In this document: positions 42,601 through 51,000 of the stretch, piece by piece
Position numbering within the stretch: position 1 is the first letter of the stretch
Layout of the letters: every line of letters begins with the position of its first letter
Assembly: GCF_004127445.1 (NCBI RefSeq)
Contig: NZ_QEXM01000050.1
Location: 62,001 to 126,000, forward strand
Direction of reading: 5' to 3'
Origin: Streptomyces alfalfae
GTDB lineage: Bacteria > Actinomycetota > Actinomycetes > Streptomycetales > Streptomycetaceae
Length of the DNA: 64,000 nt
Notes under the pieces: generated by a model
What the model saw: only the letters and a program-made list of their open reading frames with translations
What the model was told of the DNA's origin: nothing
Database searches by the model: none
Position numbers and translations under genes: made by a program

Positions 42601-43607
42601 AGCTCGCCGGCGGTGTCCCCGTGGCGGTCGCTGACGACGAGGAGCCGGTCGTTCATCCGCAGGGCGTCGCGGTCGGAGAGGCCGCGGCGCACCTCGGCCG
42701 CGTAGGAGGCGCGGCGGCGCAGGTCCATGGAGCACTGCCGGGCGAGCCGGTCGAGGTCCGGGGCGATGCGCCGGGCGGCGACCGGGCCGTCGCCCTGCTG
42801 GGTGTCGAGGACGTGGGGCAGCCACTTCGCCCACTCCCACTCGGGGAGCCGGTCCTCGGGCACGCCCAGGGCGATGGCCACGTCGTCCGGTGCGTGCGTC
42901 ACCGCGGTCTGGATCAGCAGGGCGCGCGCCACCCGCAGCACACCGTCCCGGTCACCGATGACGCTGACGTCGCCGGCGCGGTCCAGCGGGGCGATCAGCG
43001 GGAAGTCGGTGGCGGAGGCGAACCGGTGCTGCAGGGCCCGCGCCTCGTTCAGCATGAACGGATCGGGCGGGGTCAGCACACCGCTGCCCGAGCTCTGCCC
43101 GATGGCGATGCCCTGCACGGGCACGTCGCCGGTACCGAGCCGCACCCGCAGGAAGTCGGGGTCAAGGCGGCGCCGCTCCCACAGGCGCGCCGGGTCACGG
43201 ACGAGGTCGTACAGCGCGGCGGGGGGCGGGTTGAGGACCCGGGCCTTCCTCCGCAACTCCCGCTCGGCGCCGCCCAGTTCCTCGCGCTGCTCCTCCACGT
43301 ACTCCAGATAGCGCTCACGCTGGACCCGCCGGGTGCGCTGGGCCTTGCCGCGCTGGGACAGGAAGAGCGCCACCGCGCCGAGCAGCGCGAAGACGAGCAC
43401 GATCGCGCCGACCGCGGCGAACTGGCTGTTGCGGATGACCGTCATCATCACGACCGAGCCCATGACGCCGGCCATCGGCAGCAGCGCGGTCGCGGCGTTG
43501 CCCATCTTGCCCTCGGGCAGGTTGGGCGGCGGTTCGATGGTGCGCTCCGGGGCGGCGGCGAGGGGCTGGGTGCTGCGGGCCGCACGGTGGACGAGATGCC
43601 GCGTCAT
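39606..43607 (-). CDS. eccC: Type VII secretion ATPase EccC (EccCa-EccCb fused)
   Basis: 1333-residue FtsK/SpoIIIE motor of the T7SS. Two N-terminal membrane helices (about 41-90) anchor it. Three ATPase modules have Walker A motifs GATGSGKSELL near 489, GGPQSGKTTLL near 837 and GDNECGKTNLL near 1122. All three keep the K and S/T residue, whereas in many EccC proteins the later modules are weaker. Walker B of module 1 is LALVLVDYKGG. It recognises Esx dimers through the last module in studied systems. The ATG overlaps the EspI-like stop (ATGA). Confidence 0.93.
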   Translation of the reverse strand: MTRHLVHRAARSTQPLAAAPERTIEPPPNLPEGKMGNAATALLPMAGVMGSVVMMTVIRNSQFAAVGAIVLVFALLGAVALFLSQRGKAQRTRRVQRERYLEYVEEQREELGGAERELRRKARVLNPPPAALYDLVRDPARLWERRRLDPDFLRVRLGTGDVPVQGIAIGQSSGSGVLTPPDPFMLNEARALQHRFASATDFPLIAPLDRAGDVSVIGDRDGVLRVARALLIQTAVTHAPDDVAIALGVPEDRLPEWEWAKWLPHVLDTQQGDGPVAARRIAPDLDRLARQCSMDLRRRASYAAEVRRGLSDRDALRMNDRLLVVSDRHGDTAGELPRPDAAVDLPGMGVTVLHLLERQVHEPDRVSVRITVDGDQVSVEDLRVPDAPPSRGTADDVGVAGAEGLARMLAPLRLSAESAADGTPISGPVDFPELLGIADPAVLDLDRLWAPRGERDFLRVPIGLDDRHRPVLLDLKESSELGMGPHGLCVGATGSGKSELLRTLVLALVTTHSPEDLALVLVDYKGGATFAPFTGLPHVAGVITNLENQAGLVERVHTSLAGEVKRRQQVLKDAGNVADIGHYAALREKRPGLEPLPHLFVVIDEFGELLTAKPDFIDLFLSIGRIGRSIGVHLLLSSQRIESGRLKGLETYLSYRLGLRTFSADESRTVLDTVDAFQLPPLPGFGYLKVDTSTYERFKAGYVSGGYRGPALREQPDEAPLARPYPAFTAGHAPATGVPEEPPARERDTGPTVLSAMVDQLCAAAPPVRRIWLPPLPDAIALDAAAGPVRASERGLHLALTEGPMRVPLGVLDDPAAQRQQPWVLDLTVAGGHAAVIGGPQSGKTTLLRTLALSLALTHTPRQVAVYGLDLVGGGLSALAGLPHVGGIAGRADHERAARTVAEVRAQLTAREELFREYGIDSVGQLRRLRAQGKLTELGSTDIVLLIDGFGALRDEFAELDDTVTDLLKRGSGYGIHVVAGMLRWNDVRIATQSMFGTRVELRLNDPSDSSVDRKLSETLAADTPGRVLTDAKLFAHTALPRIDGRPSTGDIGPALESAARTLRAGWHGELAAPVRVLPTALPAARLPSTVAEPSRIPLGVEQDTLAPALLDLTGQDQHLLVLGDNECGKTNLLKLLTQQLIARHSDEELVFGVFDPRRGLRGVVPEPYRGGYAHNARLAAALATGIAGELEKRLPETADPDTIAEGPTFTGPRIVILVDDYDILTTAGQQPLAAFLPHISSAQDIGLHFVVTRRVAGSSRALYEPFLTTLRESGATALLMTGDRTEGQLFPGLYASAQPPGRGTLVRRGRRHQLIQTALATEAGDTAENQHP

Positions 43608-44923
43608 CGCACCCGCACCGCCCTGTGCATCGCCTCGGCGGCCAGGTGGACGGCGGCGTCGCGGGTGTTCCGGCCGAGCATGCGGGTGTGGATGGGGCCT
43701 CCTTGGGCCAGGTGCCGGTCGTAGGGGAGCGGGACGACGGTCACCCCGGTCTCCCGCAGGTGCGCGGCGGCCGTCTTCAGGTCGAGCGTGGTGTCGGGGG
43801 AGTTGGCGCTGAGCGCGACGACCGTGGTGGCCAGCGCCGAGTGCGGCAGCCTCGCCAGCCAGTCCAGTACGACGCGGGTGCCGTTGACGCCCTCGGCGGT
43901 CATCGGGGCGACCACCACGCGCGCGTGGGCGGTGTCCATCGCGGTACGGGCCACCTCGCCGGGCAGCGACTCGCAGTCCACCACCGTCACGGCGAAGTAG
44001 CGGCGCAGGGCGAGGGTGACGGTGCGGTAGGTGGGGATGTCCAGCGGGGCGCCGACCCGGCCCTGCCCGGCGGGCAGCAGCCAGCCGCCGTCGGCGACGG
44101 GCACCAGGTAGCCGGTGACGTCGGTGAGCCGCATGGCCGGGCTGAGGATGCCCGCGAGATCGGCGGCGGCCCAACGCACGGACTCGGCCCCCAGCCGCAC
44201 GGGCAGCGTGCCGAGCGCGGCGTCGGCCTCCAGGGCGAGGACCGGGTCGTGCCGGTAGTGGTTGAACGTACGGGCGAGCAGCGCGGACACGGTGGACTTG
44301 CCGACGCCGCCGCGGATGCTGGTCACCGCGATGACGCGCCCGGTGGTGACGGGCCGCTGGACCTCGCGGGCGAGCCGCGTCTGCTCGGAGGTCTCCCGCC
44401 CGGCGGACGCGGCGAGCTTCCGGATCGAGCGCCCGGTACGCCGGGCCGCGGAGTCGCCGTGCCGGGGGCGGCCGAGGGCGATGGCGAGGCGGGGGTCGAC
44501 GGTGGGGGCGGACTGGGGTGTGGCTCCGGGGGTGGATTCGGGGTTACGGGGCTCGCGGGCGGGGCGGGTGACGTGGGTGGCCGGTGCGGCCGATGGGTGG
44601 GCCTGGGGCGAAGCGTTGCCCCGTGCCGGAGGGGCAGGTGTTGCGGACGCGTCCGGGTCCGCACGAGGAGTTCTCGACGGCGTCGACGGTTCGGCCGCCG
44701 TGGTGCCGCGTGCCGCTGCGGTGCCACTTGCCGTCGAGGGGCCGCCCGCCGCCGTGGTGCCGCCTGTCGTCGAGGGGCCGCCCGCCGCTGAGGTGCCACC
44801 TGTCGTCGAGGGGCCGCCCGCCGCTGAGGTGCCACTTGCCGGCGAAGTGCCGCGCGCCGCCGAATTGCCCCCTGCCTCCAACTCACGCAGCAGATCCCGC
44901 TGCCAGTCACTTCCCTGAGCCAT
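43604..44923 (-). CDS. EspI-like MinD/ParA-type ATPase of the T7SS locus
   Basis: 439 residues. The first about 190 residues are a disordered Ala/Gly/Ser/Thr/Pro-rich segment with tandem GGTSAAGGPSTT repeats. The ATPase domain then carries the deviant Walker A motif VIAVTSIRGGVGKSTVSALLAR, VVDCESLPGEV (switch II) and VVVAPMTAEGVNGTRVVLDWL. It resembles EspI of mycobacterial ESX-1, a regulator that acts on secretion under low ATP. It lies between eccD (14-base spacer) and eccC (overlap). Confidence 0.85.
   Translation of the reverse strand: MAQGSDWQRDLLRELEAGGNSAARGTSPASGTSAAGGPSTTGGTSAAGGPSTTGGTTAAGGPSTASGTAAARGTTAAEPSTPSRTPRADPDASATPAPPARGNASPQAHPSAAPATHVTRPAREPRNPESTPGATPQSAPTVDPRLAIALGRPRHGDSAARRTGRSIRKLAASAGRETSEQTRLAREVQRPVTTGRVIAVTSIRGGVGKSTVSALLARTFNHYRHDPVLALEADAALGTLPVRLGAESVRWAAADLAGILSPAMRLTDVTGYLVPVADGGWLLPAGQGRVGAPLDIPTYRTVTLALRRYFAVTVVDCESLPGEVARTAMDTAHARVVVAPMTAEGVNGTRVVLDWLARLPHSALATTVVALSANSPDTTLDLKTAAAHLRETGVTVVPLPYDRHLAQGGPIHTRMLGRNTRDAAVHLAAEAMHRAVRVR
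44695..44850 (-). repeat. 36-base coding repeats in the EspI-like gene
   Basis: A unit encoding GGTSAAGGPSTT (or GGTTAAGGPSTA) is repeated about four times in frame; two adjoining copies (about 44761-44832) are nearly identical. Probably made by slippage; the encoded region is disordered. Confidence 0.85.
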
Positions 44924-44937
44924 GCCGCCGCTCACCC

Positions 44938-46335
44938 CTACGCGAAGGTGTCGAGCAGTCGCCCGTACACACCGAAGGCCCCGATGACCAGCGGCAGCAT
45001 CGCGATCACGCCCACCGACTCGATCACGTCCCCCATACGGCGAAGCCGCACCCGCACGTGCTCGGCGGGCTCCACGGCCAGCACCACCAGGGGTACGAGC
45101 GCGAGGGCGACCAGCACCGCGAGCGGCCCGACGGCGGCGGCCCGCGCGAGCCACACCACCATCAGCGCGACGACGACCGCGGTGGCGCCGGCCAGCAGCG
45201 CCACCACCTCCGCCACCAGCGGAAAGGCACGGGCACGCAGCGCGAGGACGACGGCGGTGACGACCGCGAGGAGCACCGTCCACACGGTCGGCGCGCGCAG
45301 CACCAGCACTCCGGCGGCGCTCGCGGAGGCGGACAGCACGACGGTGGCGAGGGCGAGCCCCCGGTGGGTGGCGGTCAGCGCCGTACCGACCCGGTACCGG
45401 CTCACGGACGTACCGCCCGAGCGCCGGTCGTCGAGCCCCGAAAGCCCCGAGGCCATCAGGGCGAGCCGGGGCAGCACTCCGAGGACGACCACGGACGTGA
45501 CGGCGAGCAGCGCGCCCACGCGGGCCTGCTCGCCCGAGGTCCCGGCCCCGCCCTGGAGGGCGATGGCCGCCTCCCAAGCGACGAGGCACCCCACGAGGGC
45601 GCCGGCGCCGATCAACGCGCCGCGCCCCAGCGGGGAGAACCAGCCGAGCAGCAGAAGCGCCACCGCGAGGCTGGCGGCGGTCCCTGCCAGCAGGGGAGCT
45701 CCCGACCAGGCGTGGGCATCGGCGAGCGTCCCGGCACCCAGCACGCCCAGGGCCCCGGCGGTCACGATGAGAGTGGCGGCAAGCCCGGCCCGCCGCAACC
45801 ACCCGAGCAGGGCTCCGACGAGAGCCGCCACGGAGGCGGCGCCGAGCAGCGCGTTGCCGACGGCGGCGGCTTCGACGTCCCGCCGTGCCAACAGCCCACC
45901 GGCCACGGCCCATACGACGGTGGTCAGCCCGGCGACCACACGCCTGGCCGCGGGCCGCCAGCGCCAGGCCCGTACGTCGAGATCGTCGGCGGCTTCATCG
46001 GTGACGTCGTGCACGACGGGCGCGGAGGGCGCGTCCTCGGCCCGCACGAGTCGCAGCACGGCACCGTCCGGCACACCGGCGGACTCCAGAGTGCTGTCGT
46101 GCGCGAGCGCGGAACCGTCGGCGGTCACGAGATGCCGCAGCATGGGCCGCTCGGCGGTCTGATCACCCACCAGCCGCAGCACTTCGGGGAGCAGCAGCCC
46201 GATCGGTTCCTGGGAGGGGAGAACGAGATCCACGCGCCGCAGCTCGCCGACCAGGGTGACGCGACTCAGGGCCGTACGACTCGTACCGCCCGCACTGCCA
46301 CCGCTCGTGCGGCTCAGCGGCCCCGCAGATATCAC
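44938..46335 (-). CDS. eccD: Type VII secretion integral membrane protein EccD
   Basis: 465 residues. Residues 20-105 form the ubiquitin-like domain (ALSRVTLVGELRRVDLVLPSQEPIGLLLPEVLRLVG...LESAGVPDGAVLRLVRA), and about eleven hydrophobic helices follow, the EccD topology that lines the T7SS pore. GTG start at 46335. It stands between the small membrane protein (13 bases upstream) and the EspI-like gene. Confidence 0.92.
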   Translation of the reverse strand: MISAGPLSRTSGGSAGGTSRTALSRVTLVGELRRVDLVLPSQEPIGLLLPEVLRLVGDQTAERPMLRHLVTADGSALAHDSTLESAGVPDGAVLRLVRAEDAPSAPVVHDVTDEAADDLDVRAWRWRPAARRVVAGLTTVVWAVAGGLLARRDVEAAAVGNALLGAASVAALVGALLGWLRRAGLAATLIVTAGALGVLGAGTLADAHAWSGAPLLAGTAASLAVALLLLGWFSPLGRGALIGAGALVGCLVAWEAAIALQGGAGTSGEQARVGALLAVTSVVVLGVLPRLALMASGLSGLDDRRSGGTSVSRYRVGTALTATHRGLALATVVLSASASAAGVLVLRAPTVWTVLLAVVTAVVLALRARAFPLVAEVVALLAGATAVVVALMVVWLARAAAVGPLAVLVALALVPLVVLAVEPAEHVRVRLRRMGDVIESVGVIAMLPLVIGAFGVYGRLLDTFA

Positions 46336-46348
46336 GCGTTCGAACCTA

Positions 46349-46672
46349 TCATCGAGAGGAAGGGGTCATAGAGGGCGAGGAGGCCGGGGTGGACGTGGAC
46401 GTAGATGAGGTGGACGTAGATGTGGACGCCGGGCTGGACGGCACGGAGGAGCTGTAGGGCCCCTTCCCGATGAGCCGATGCGAGATGAACGACCACCCGA
46501 CGCACCCGGCACAGAGCACAGCCGCGATCACCACCCCGGCGAACACTTTCCCGAGCCGCTCATCCACACTCCGCCGCTGCCGCTGGCCACCGAACAATAG
46601 GGCATTCTGCAGGCGCCGGCGGCGCACCGACACCGACTCCAAGAGCTGGCTGTCGTAATCCTGGGCTGACAT
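46349..46672 (-). CDS. Small single-span membrane protein of the T7SS locus
   Basis: 107 residues. A charged cytoplasmic region (SVSVRRRRLQNALLFGGQRQRRSVDERLGK) precedes one membrane helix (about 42-62) and a Ser/Thr/Pro-rich outer tail with TSTS repeats. The layout of cytoplasmic helix plus single span recalls the N-terminus of EccB, but the large periplasmic domain of EccB is missing. Whether it replaces EccB is a guess. First gene after the AT-rich spacer, 13 bases from eccD. Confidence 0.75.
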   Translation of the reverse strand: MSAQDYDSQLLESVSVRRRRLQNALLFGGQRQRRSVDERLGKVFAGVVIAAVLCAGCVGWSFISHRLIGKGPYSSSVPSSPASTSTSTSSTSTSTPASSPSMTPSSR

Positions 46673-46837
46673 TGCGCGATCTTACCCATCTATATTTGTG
46701 TAAAATCGGACGATGACGTCATGCCACTGGTCCGAATGTGGGATCCCCCCAAAGGAAAAGGTAGGTAAAATATTTTATCCCACGCTTGTCGGCGGCAGCC
46801 AATAGCCCCTGTAGTGCCTAGAGTTTGGCAGGGCAAA
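46673..46837. other. AT-rich spacer with TAAAATATTTTA palindrome
   Basis: 165 bases between the probable immunity gene and the small membrane gene, markedly richer in A+T than anything else in the window. It carries a perfect 12-base palindrome at 46766-46777 and no convincing gene; a 70-codon frame through it has no support. It may hold the promoter of the eccD-eccC operon or a nucleoid-protein (Lsr2) site. Confidence 0.6.
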
Positions 46838-47854
46838 CTAGTACTTGCCCGACAGATCCTCCAGATCGTCCAACGAAGGAGCTTCATCAAGGGCACCCTC
46901 ATCTACCGAGCCGATCTCTGGGCGTGGAGGCACCTGAGCGAGCCATTCCAGCGCCTTGAGCGGAGCGAGACCCTGCTTGTGGGCTTCCCGAAGCAGCAAC
47001 AGCCACTGGGTGCCGGCCTTAAAAGCCGCATCTCCAGCGGCAGTTCGAGGTTCATAACCCGCCGCATCATTGTTAACGGAAGCCCACACATAGCCCAGCG
47101 TTTGCGTTTCGCGCTGAATTGCAAAGTAACGCACAGGACTGTCTGTTGTCTCCGGGTACTCGTCTTCCGCTGGAGGAAGTCCAGAACGAAGTCGGCGCGA
47201 CCGGGCCGCGATCTCAAACGTTCCCCAAGAGTCACTGTAGGCGGGGCCCTCGATCCGCGGGTCCTCAAAACCCGTTTCCGTTGGGGTGGCGTGACGGTTC
47301 GGATCGCCAGGTTCTGGAGCGCTGCCGAGCAGGACTGAAACTTCCATCAGAGCAGCTGCAAGCCGTGGGGCATTCTCTGCATGGACCGCGGCCTGCTCTC
47401 GCTCACGCGTATCCATTGTGAGCCATGCGTCGGAGTACGTTTCCAGAGTCACTACGGTCAGACTGCGCTTCCAGACGTCTACCTGGATGGCGAACAGCTG
47501 CTCCGCACGATGCTTGACCCCAGACTCCAGCCAGATGCCGGGGCATCGAATCCGCAGACTCATAAGAAGATCGCCCTCGAGCGATCCCGCCTGCTCCACA
47601 GCTTCCGAAAACGCAGTCCCCGGCCTCAGTGGATCGGCTTCGAGGGGCAGGCCAGACATATCGAGATGAACGTTCCGCATGTCATTCACGGAACGAATCG
47701 ATAGGTCGGCCTTACTAGCAGGTACGGCCAGTTCGTGCTTGGCCAGGATGCCCCAGAGCGAGACGGCTGTCTCCGCGGCTCCGGCAGCGGTGACGCCATC
47801 ACCGCTCGATGCGATTTCCCAAGTCCAGTCGCCAATAGGGTCAGTGGTGATCAC
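46838..47854 (-). CDS. Probable immunity protein to the T7SS toxin
   Basis: 338 residues, soluble, acidic (ending SLDDLEDLSGKY), with no recognised domain. GTG start overlaps the toxin stop (GTGA), the usual toxin-immunity coupling. The gene has lower GC and less biased codons than its neighbours. It contains YVWASVNNDAAGYEPRTAAGDAAFKAGTQWLLLLREAHKQGLAPLKALEWLAQVP, a helical C-terminal block. Assignment as immunity protein rests on position and composition; no family could be named. Confidence 0.6.
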   Translation of the reverse strand: MITTDPIGDWTWEIASSGDGVTAAGAAETAVSLWGILAKHELAVPASKADLSIRSVNDMRNVHLDMSGLPLEADPLRPGTAFSEAVEQAGSLEGDLLMSLRIRCPGIWLESGVKHRAEQLFAIQVDVWKRSLTVVTLETYSDAWLTMDTREREQAAVHAENAPRLAAALMEVSVLLGSAPEPGDPNRHATPTETGFEDPRIEGPAYSDSWGTFEIAARSRRLRSGLPPAEDEYPETTDSPVRYFAIQRETQTLGYVWASVNNDAAGYEPRTAAGDAAFKAGTQWLLLLREAHKQGLAPLKALEWLAQVPPRPEIGSVDEGALDEAPSLDDLEDLSGKY

Positions 47855-50199
47855 AGCATGTCCTTGGGGTCAGTCTTGCTACCTGGCGGGATGACGAGTG
47901 TTCCATCCTCCAGGCGGACAACGAAAGTGATGCCCTCACCCTTCGGCCCGCGCCCGCCGCGGTGGATGTCCATGAGTTCATCGTAGGACCCGTTGGAAAT
48001 CCACTCGGCGCGAGCCCCCCTGCCGCCATCGACCAGCATGATGTGGTGATCAGCTTCGGACTTGGCCAGCTGAAGCAGATACTTGCCTCTACTGATTTCG
48101 CTTACCGGATCCACGGGATCGTTGAGGTGTTTCATCTGGTAAGAGTAAACCTCGCCGGACTCACCTATGATGCGGATGTCCGCATCGGCGCCGACTGGGA
48201 CCTTATGCTCGAAGGCAATGGCCTCAGCAGGCACCCCACTCCTGACGAGATCGTCGGCAAAGAGGATCTGGTCGGCCCCGGGCTGGTACATGGCCTCTTT
48301 TCGTGCTCCCAGGGACGATACAACTTGGCCGAACTCGTCACTTTGGTTGAAACGGCCGGACGCAATGACGTCAGCGACCCGTTGTCCGTTGGGTTCTGAG
48401 GCAAGTCTGGCGAGCACCCTCTCGAGGACGTCAGGCTTTGGACGCTTCTTACCCGGTATACCTTTTACCGCGTCGCGGACGCGTTGTTCCGTGTCACCAC
48501 CGCGGACGATGGGCTGAGTTTCACCTTTAGGTGAGGTTTCGTCCGGTGTTCGAGCGGGGCCCTCGTCGGCCCCGGCACTACCACCTGAACCGGGAGCAGC
48601 GTCTGTGCCATTCCCATTGCCCGAACCACTGCCGTGAGACACATCTGCAGATCCGTGATCCGTGCCGGGGCGCTGAGTAGTACCTGAGTCGCCCGCTGCG
48701 TGGCCAGCGTTGGGCGCACCGGAGTGGCCGCCTTGCCCTTTCCCGACTGAATCCGTGGTGCCTCCACCTCGTCCCTGCGCATCGTGGCTGGCCTGTAGAG
48801 AAAGGTTCTCGCTGCCATGGGCGACAACCCCGGGTGTCCGTGATTCGGAGCTGACCAGTGCAGGCTCGCGCTGGGGTGGCGCTTGCTCGGAGACCGCCCG
48901 TTCGTCGGCGGACTTCTCGTGCGGCGCCGCGTCCCTGATGGGGTTGCTCTCCGCGTCGAGGAGGATGAACTCGCCGTCCTCTACGCGGACCCTAGTGCCC
49001 TCGAATTCGAGGGTGCTGTGTACCCGCTCGAGGTTGGCGGTGGCACCGGCCCCGGCGCGGATCCGTGACGTGACCTCCGCGACGGTCGGCAGTTTGCCGA
49101 CCGCCTTGCCGCCCAGCGTCAAGCCGGCCGAGAACGGATCCGCGTACGTGCCGATCTTCGCGCCGATCCCGGCGGCCTTCGCGCCCAGGCCCACCTTGCC
49201 GGCGGCGGAGCCGCCCTTGGCGACCGCGCCCAGTGGGCCCGCGGCGAGCGTGAGGGCGTTGAAGGTGACCGTTCCGGCGGCCTGGACCGGGTGCTCCTCC
49301 CACTGGTCCCAGGCCACGAAAGCCTTGCCGAACTCGCGGAAGGCGGTCTTCTGCCGCTTCATGTCCGCGGTGTCCTCGGTCGCGAACATCGTCTGGTCCA
49401 GGACCCAGTCCGTGGGCTTCATCAGGTAGTGACCCGCCCCGGCCGAGACGTCGTAGAGGCCCTTCCAGGCGTCCTTCGCCGAGCCGCCGATGCCCACCAG
49501 GGTTCCCAGCCCCTTGACGCTGGCCACCGCGCCGTTCATGACGAAACCGTCGTAGAAGAAGGACGTGAGGTGCCCACCGAGGTTGTCAGGCCTGGTCTGG
49601 CTCACCGGACTGCCCCACGGCAGGTCCTCCGCCTGCTTGAGCAGGTCGGCGTCGTAGCCGTACATCACTGTCTGCTCGGTGGCCTTGTGGCTGCCGTCGT
49701 CCTCGATGAATCTCGGGCCGCCCACGAGTGCCGAGATCTTGCTCGCCGCCCGGCGCTCGGCGGCCTCGAAGGCGGCCCTGGTCGCGGTCACGTCCGCCAC
49801 CAGTTCGTTGTTGCGGGCGGTTTTGTCCCCGTCGTCCGTCCAGTCGTCGTCGCCCTCGACACTGGCCACGAACTTCCTGGCGTCCTCCTGCAACGACACC
49901 AGCTTCGCGGCGAGCGGACGCACCTCGGAGGCGAACGTGTCCAGCGCGTCCGCCACCGTCTCCAGATCCGCCGCGAAGGTGTCGGCCTTGTCCATCACCG
50001 GTTCGGTGGTGGAGAACAGGTCTTCGGCCTCCGGCGCGATGTAGTACGCCCCGAGCATCTGGAAGCGGGAGTGGACGTCGGCTCCGCCGCTGCGTATCCC
50101 CGTCGCGGCGCTGCGCAGTCCGGAGGCGTCCTTCGCCAACTGCTCCAAGTTGCCGGTGAACTGCGGTATGCCCGCCGGATCGACCATCTTCTCCGTCAC
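47851..50199 (-). CDS. Large T7SS toxin with a nuclease-like C-terminal domain
   Basis: 782 residues. Residues 1-150 are helical and WXG/LXG-like (FTGNLEQLAKDASGLRSAATGIRSGG...). Residues about 220-370 hold small hydrophobic stretches (FNALTLAAGPLGAVAKGG). Residues about 470-565 are a Gly/Ser/His-rich linker, and the tip (about 580-782) has EHK at 664, DADI at 672-675 and YSYQMK (Q688, K690) on two beta strands. This E-D-QxK layout suits a PD-(D/E)xK nuclease. GC drops in the last third. The GTG overlaps the DUF6507 stop; the stop overlaps the immunity start. Nuclease activity is inferred. Confidence 0.78.
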   Translation of the reverse strand: MTEKMVDPAGIPQFTGNLEQLAKDASGLRSAATGIRSGGADVHSRFQMLGAYYIAPEAEDLFSTTEPVMDKADTFAADLETVADALDTFASEVRPLAAKLVSLQEDARKFVASVEGDDDWTDDGDKTARNNELVADVTATRAAFEAAERRAASKISALVGGPRFIEDDGSHKATEQTVMYGYDADLLKQAEDLPWGSPVSQTRPDNLGGHLTSFFYDGFVMNGAVASVKGLGTLVGIGGSAKDAWKGLYDVSAGAGHYLMKPTDWVLDQTMFATEDTADMKRQKTAFREFGKAFVAWDQWEEHPVQAAGTVTFNALTLAAGPLGAVAKGGSAAGKVGLGAKAAGIGAKIGTYADPFSAGLTLGGKAVGKLPTVAEVTSRIRAGAGATANLERVHSTLEFEGTRVRVEDGEFILLDAESNPIRDAAPHEKSADERAVSEQAPPQREPALVSSESRTPGVVAHGSENLSLQASHDAQGRGGGTTDSVGKGQGGHSGAPNAGHAAGDSGTTQRPGTDHGSADVSHGSGSGNGNGTDAAPGSGGSAGADEGPARTPDETSPKGETQPIVRGGDTEQRVRDAVKGIPGKKRPKPDVLERVLARLASEPNGQRVADVIASGRFNQSDEFGQVVSSLGARKEAMYQPGADQILFADDLVRSGVPAEAIAFEHKVPVGADADIRIIGESGEVYSYQMKHLNDPVDPVSEISRGKYLLQLAKSEADHHIMLVDGGRGARAEWISNGSYDELMDIHRGGRGPKGEGITFVVRLEDGTLVIPPGSKTDPKDML

Positions 50200-50588
50200 G
50201 GGAAGCCCCCGTCCCGGCGAGCCGACGGCAGGAACACCGTCACGTCGGGCGCCTGGGCCGCCTGCTGCTGTGCGTTCGCGGCCTGCTCCAGATCCCCGGC
50301 CACGTAGTGGTTGGTCGCCTCGATCGCGCCGTTCACCGACTTGACGGAGCGTTTGGCCAGGAAGCGCACGTCGCTCTCGGTCTCCGCCAAGAACAGGCGC
50401 AGCGCGGCGCCGACCGGGCCGACAGGCGCGGCTCCGCAGTAGACCGGGCTGATCGTTCCGGCCGAAACGGCCGCGTTCTCGACGTGGTCCCCGTACGCCT
50501 TGACGTCCTTGGCCACGTCGTCCATCGCCATCCGCACCAGCGACGTCACCGAGTCCACCCCGGACGGTGAGATGTCCCACGCGGGCAT
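50196..50588 (-). CDS. DUF6507-family protein, T7SS-associated
   Basis: 130 residues, helical, starting MPAWDISPSGVDSVTSLVRMAMDDV. It has no WXG motif. Matches the Streptomyces DUF6507 family found beside T7SS toxins; probably a small Esx-like partner or chaperone that escorts the toxin. Its stop overlaps the toxin start by four bases, which suggests a fixed stoichiometry. Confidence 0.8.
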   Translation of the reverse strand: MPAWDISPSGVDSVTSLVRMAMDDVAKDVKAYGDHVENAAVSAGTISPVYCGAAPVGPVGAALRLFLAETESDVRFLAKRSVKSVNGAIEATNHYVAGDLEQAANAQQQAAQAPDVTVFLPSARRDGGFP

Positions 50589-50645
50589 GCCGATTCCCCC
50601 CTACTTGTCCCCGTGTGCTCTGCTCCTACTGCCCCGCGCCACCTG

Positions 50646-50954
50646 TCAGACGATGTTGTCGACCGCGGCTCTGGCCTTGGCGAGCGTGGTCTGCGCCGTG
50701 CCGTCGTTCTTCTCGAGCGTGCCGCGCACGAGGCGGATGATGTCGCGCACCTCGTTGGCCGCCTTGTTCCAGCGGACTTCCTTGCCGTGGTATTCGTCCG
50801 AGACGCCGTCGGCCTGGTAGTCGGCCATGGCGGCCTTGACGGCGCGGTCGCGGTCGCCGAGTACGCGTTCCAACTGGCCGATGATGATGTGCAGTCCGCC
50901 CTGGACGTCTGACGAGGCGCCGGTGTCGTAGGAGCGGCGGTTCTGATTTGCCAT
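50646..50954 (-). CDS. ESAT-6-like small secreted protein
   Basis: 102 residues forming two helices (LHIIIGQLERVLGDRDRAVKAAMADYQADG and RWNKAANEVRDIIRLVRGTLEKND...). A turn near YQADG replaces the classic WXG. No signal peptide. It sits between the other Esx-like gene and DUF6507. Likely a T7SS substrate or partner of the 109-residue protein. Confidence 0.83.
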   Translation of the reverse strand: MANQNRRSYDTGASSDVQGGLHIIIGQLERVLGDRDRAVKAAMADYQADGVSDEYHGKEVRWNKAANEVRDIIRLVRGTLEKNDGTAQTTLAKARAAVDNIV

Positions 50955-51000
50955 GACGAAACAGCCCCCTGTGGCTGGAATACGTGTGTGACCGGCCGGC

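Noticed and set aside
46690..46902. 70-codon minus-strand frame in the AT-rich spacer
   Set aside because: Overlaps the 3' end of the probable immunity gene, no ribosome site, no recognisable fold.
46838..50199. Genomic island or prophage with attachment sites
   Set aside because: Lower GC is limited to the toxin tip, immunity gene and spacer; no integrase, transposase, terminal repeats or phage genes were seen.
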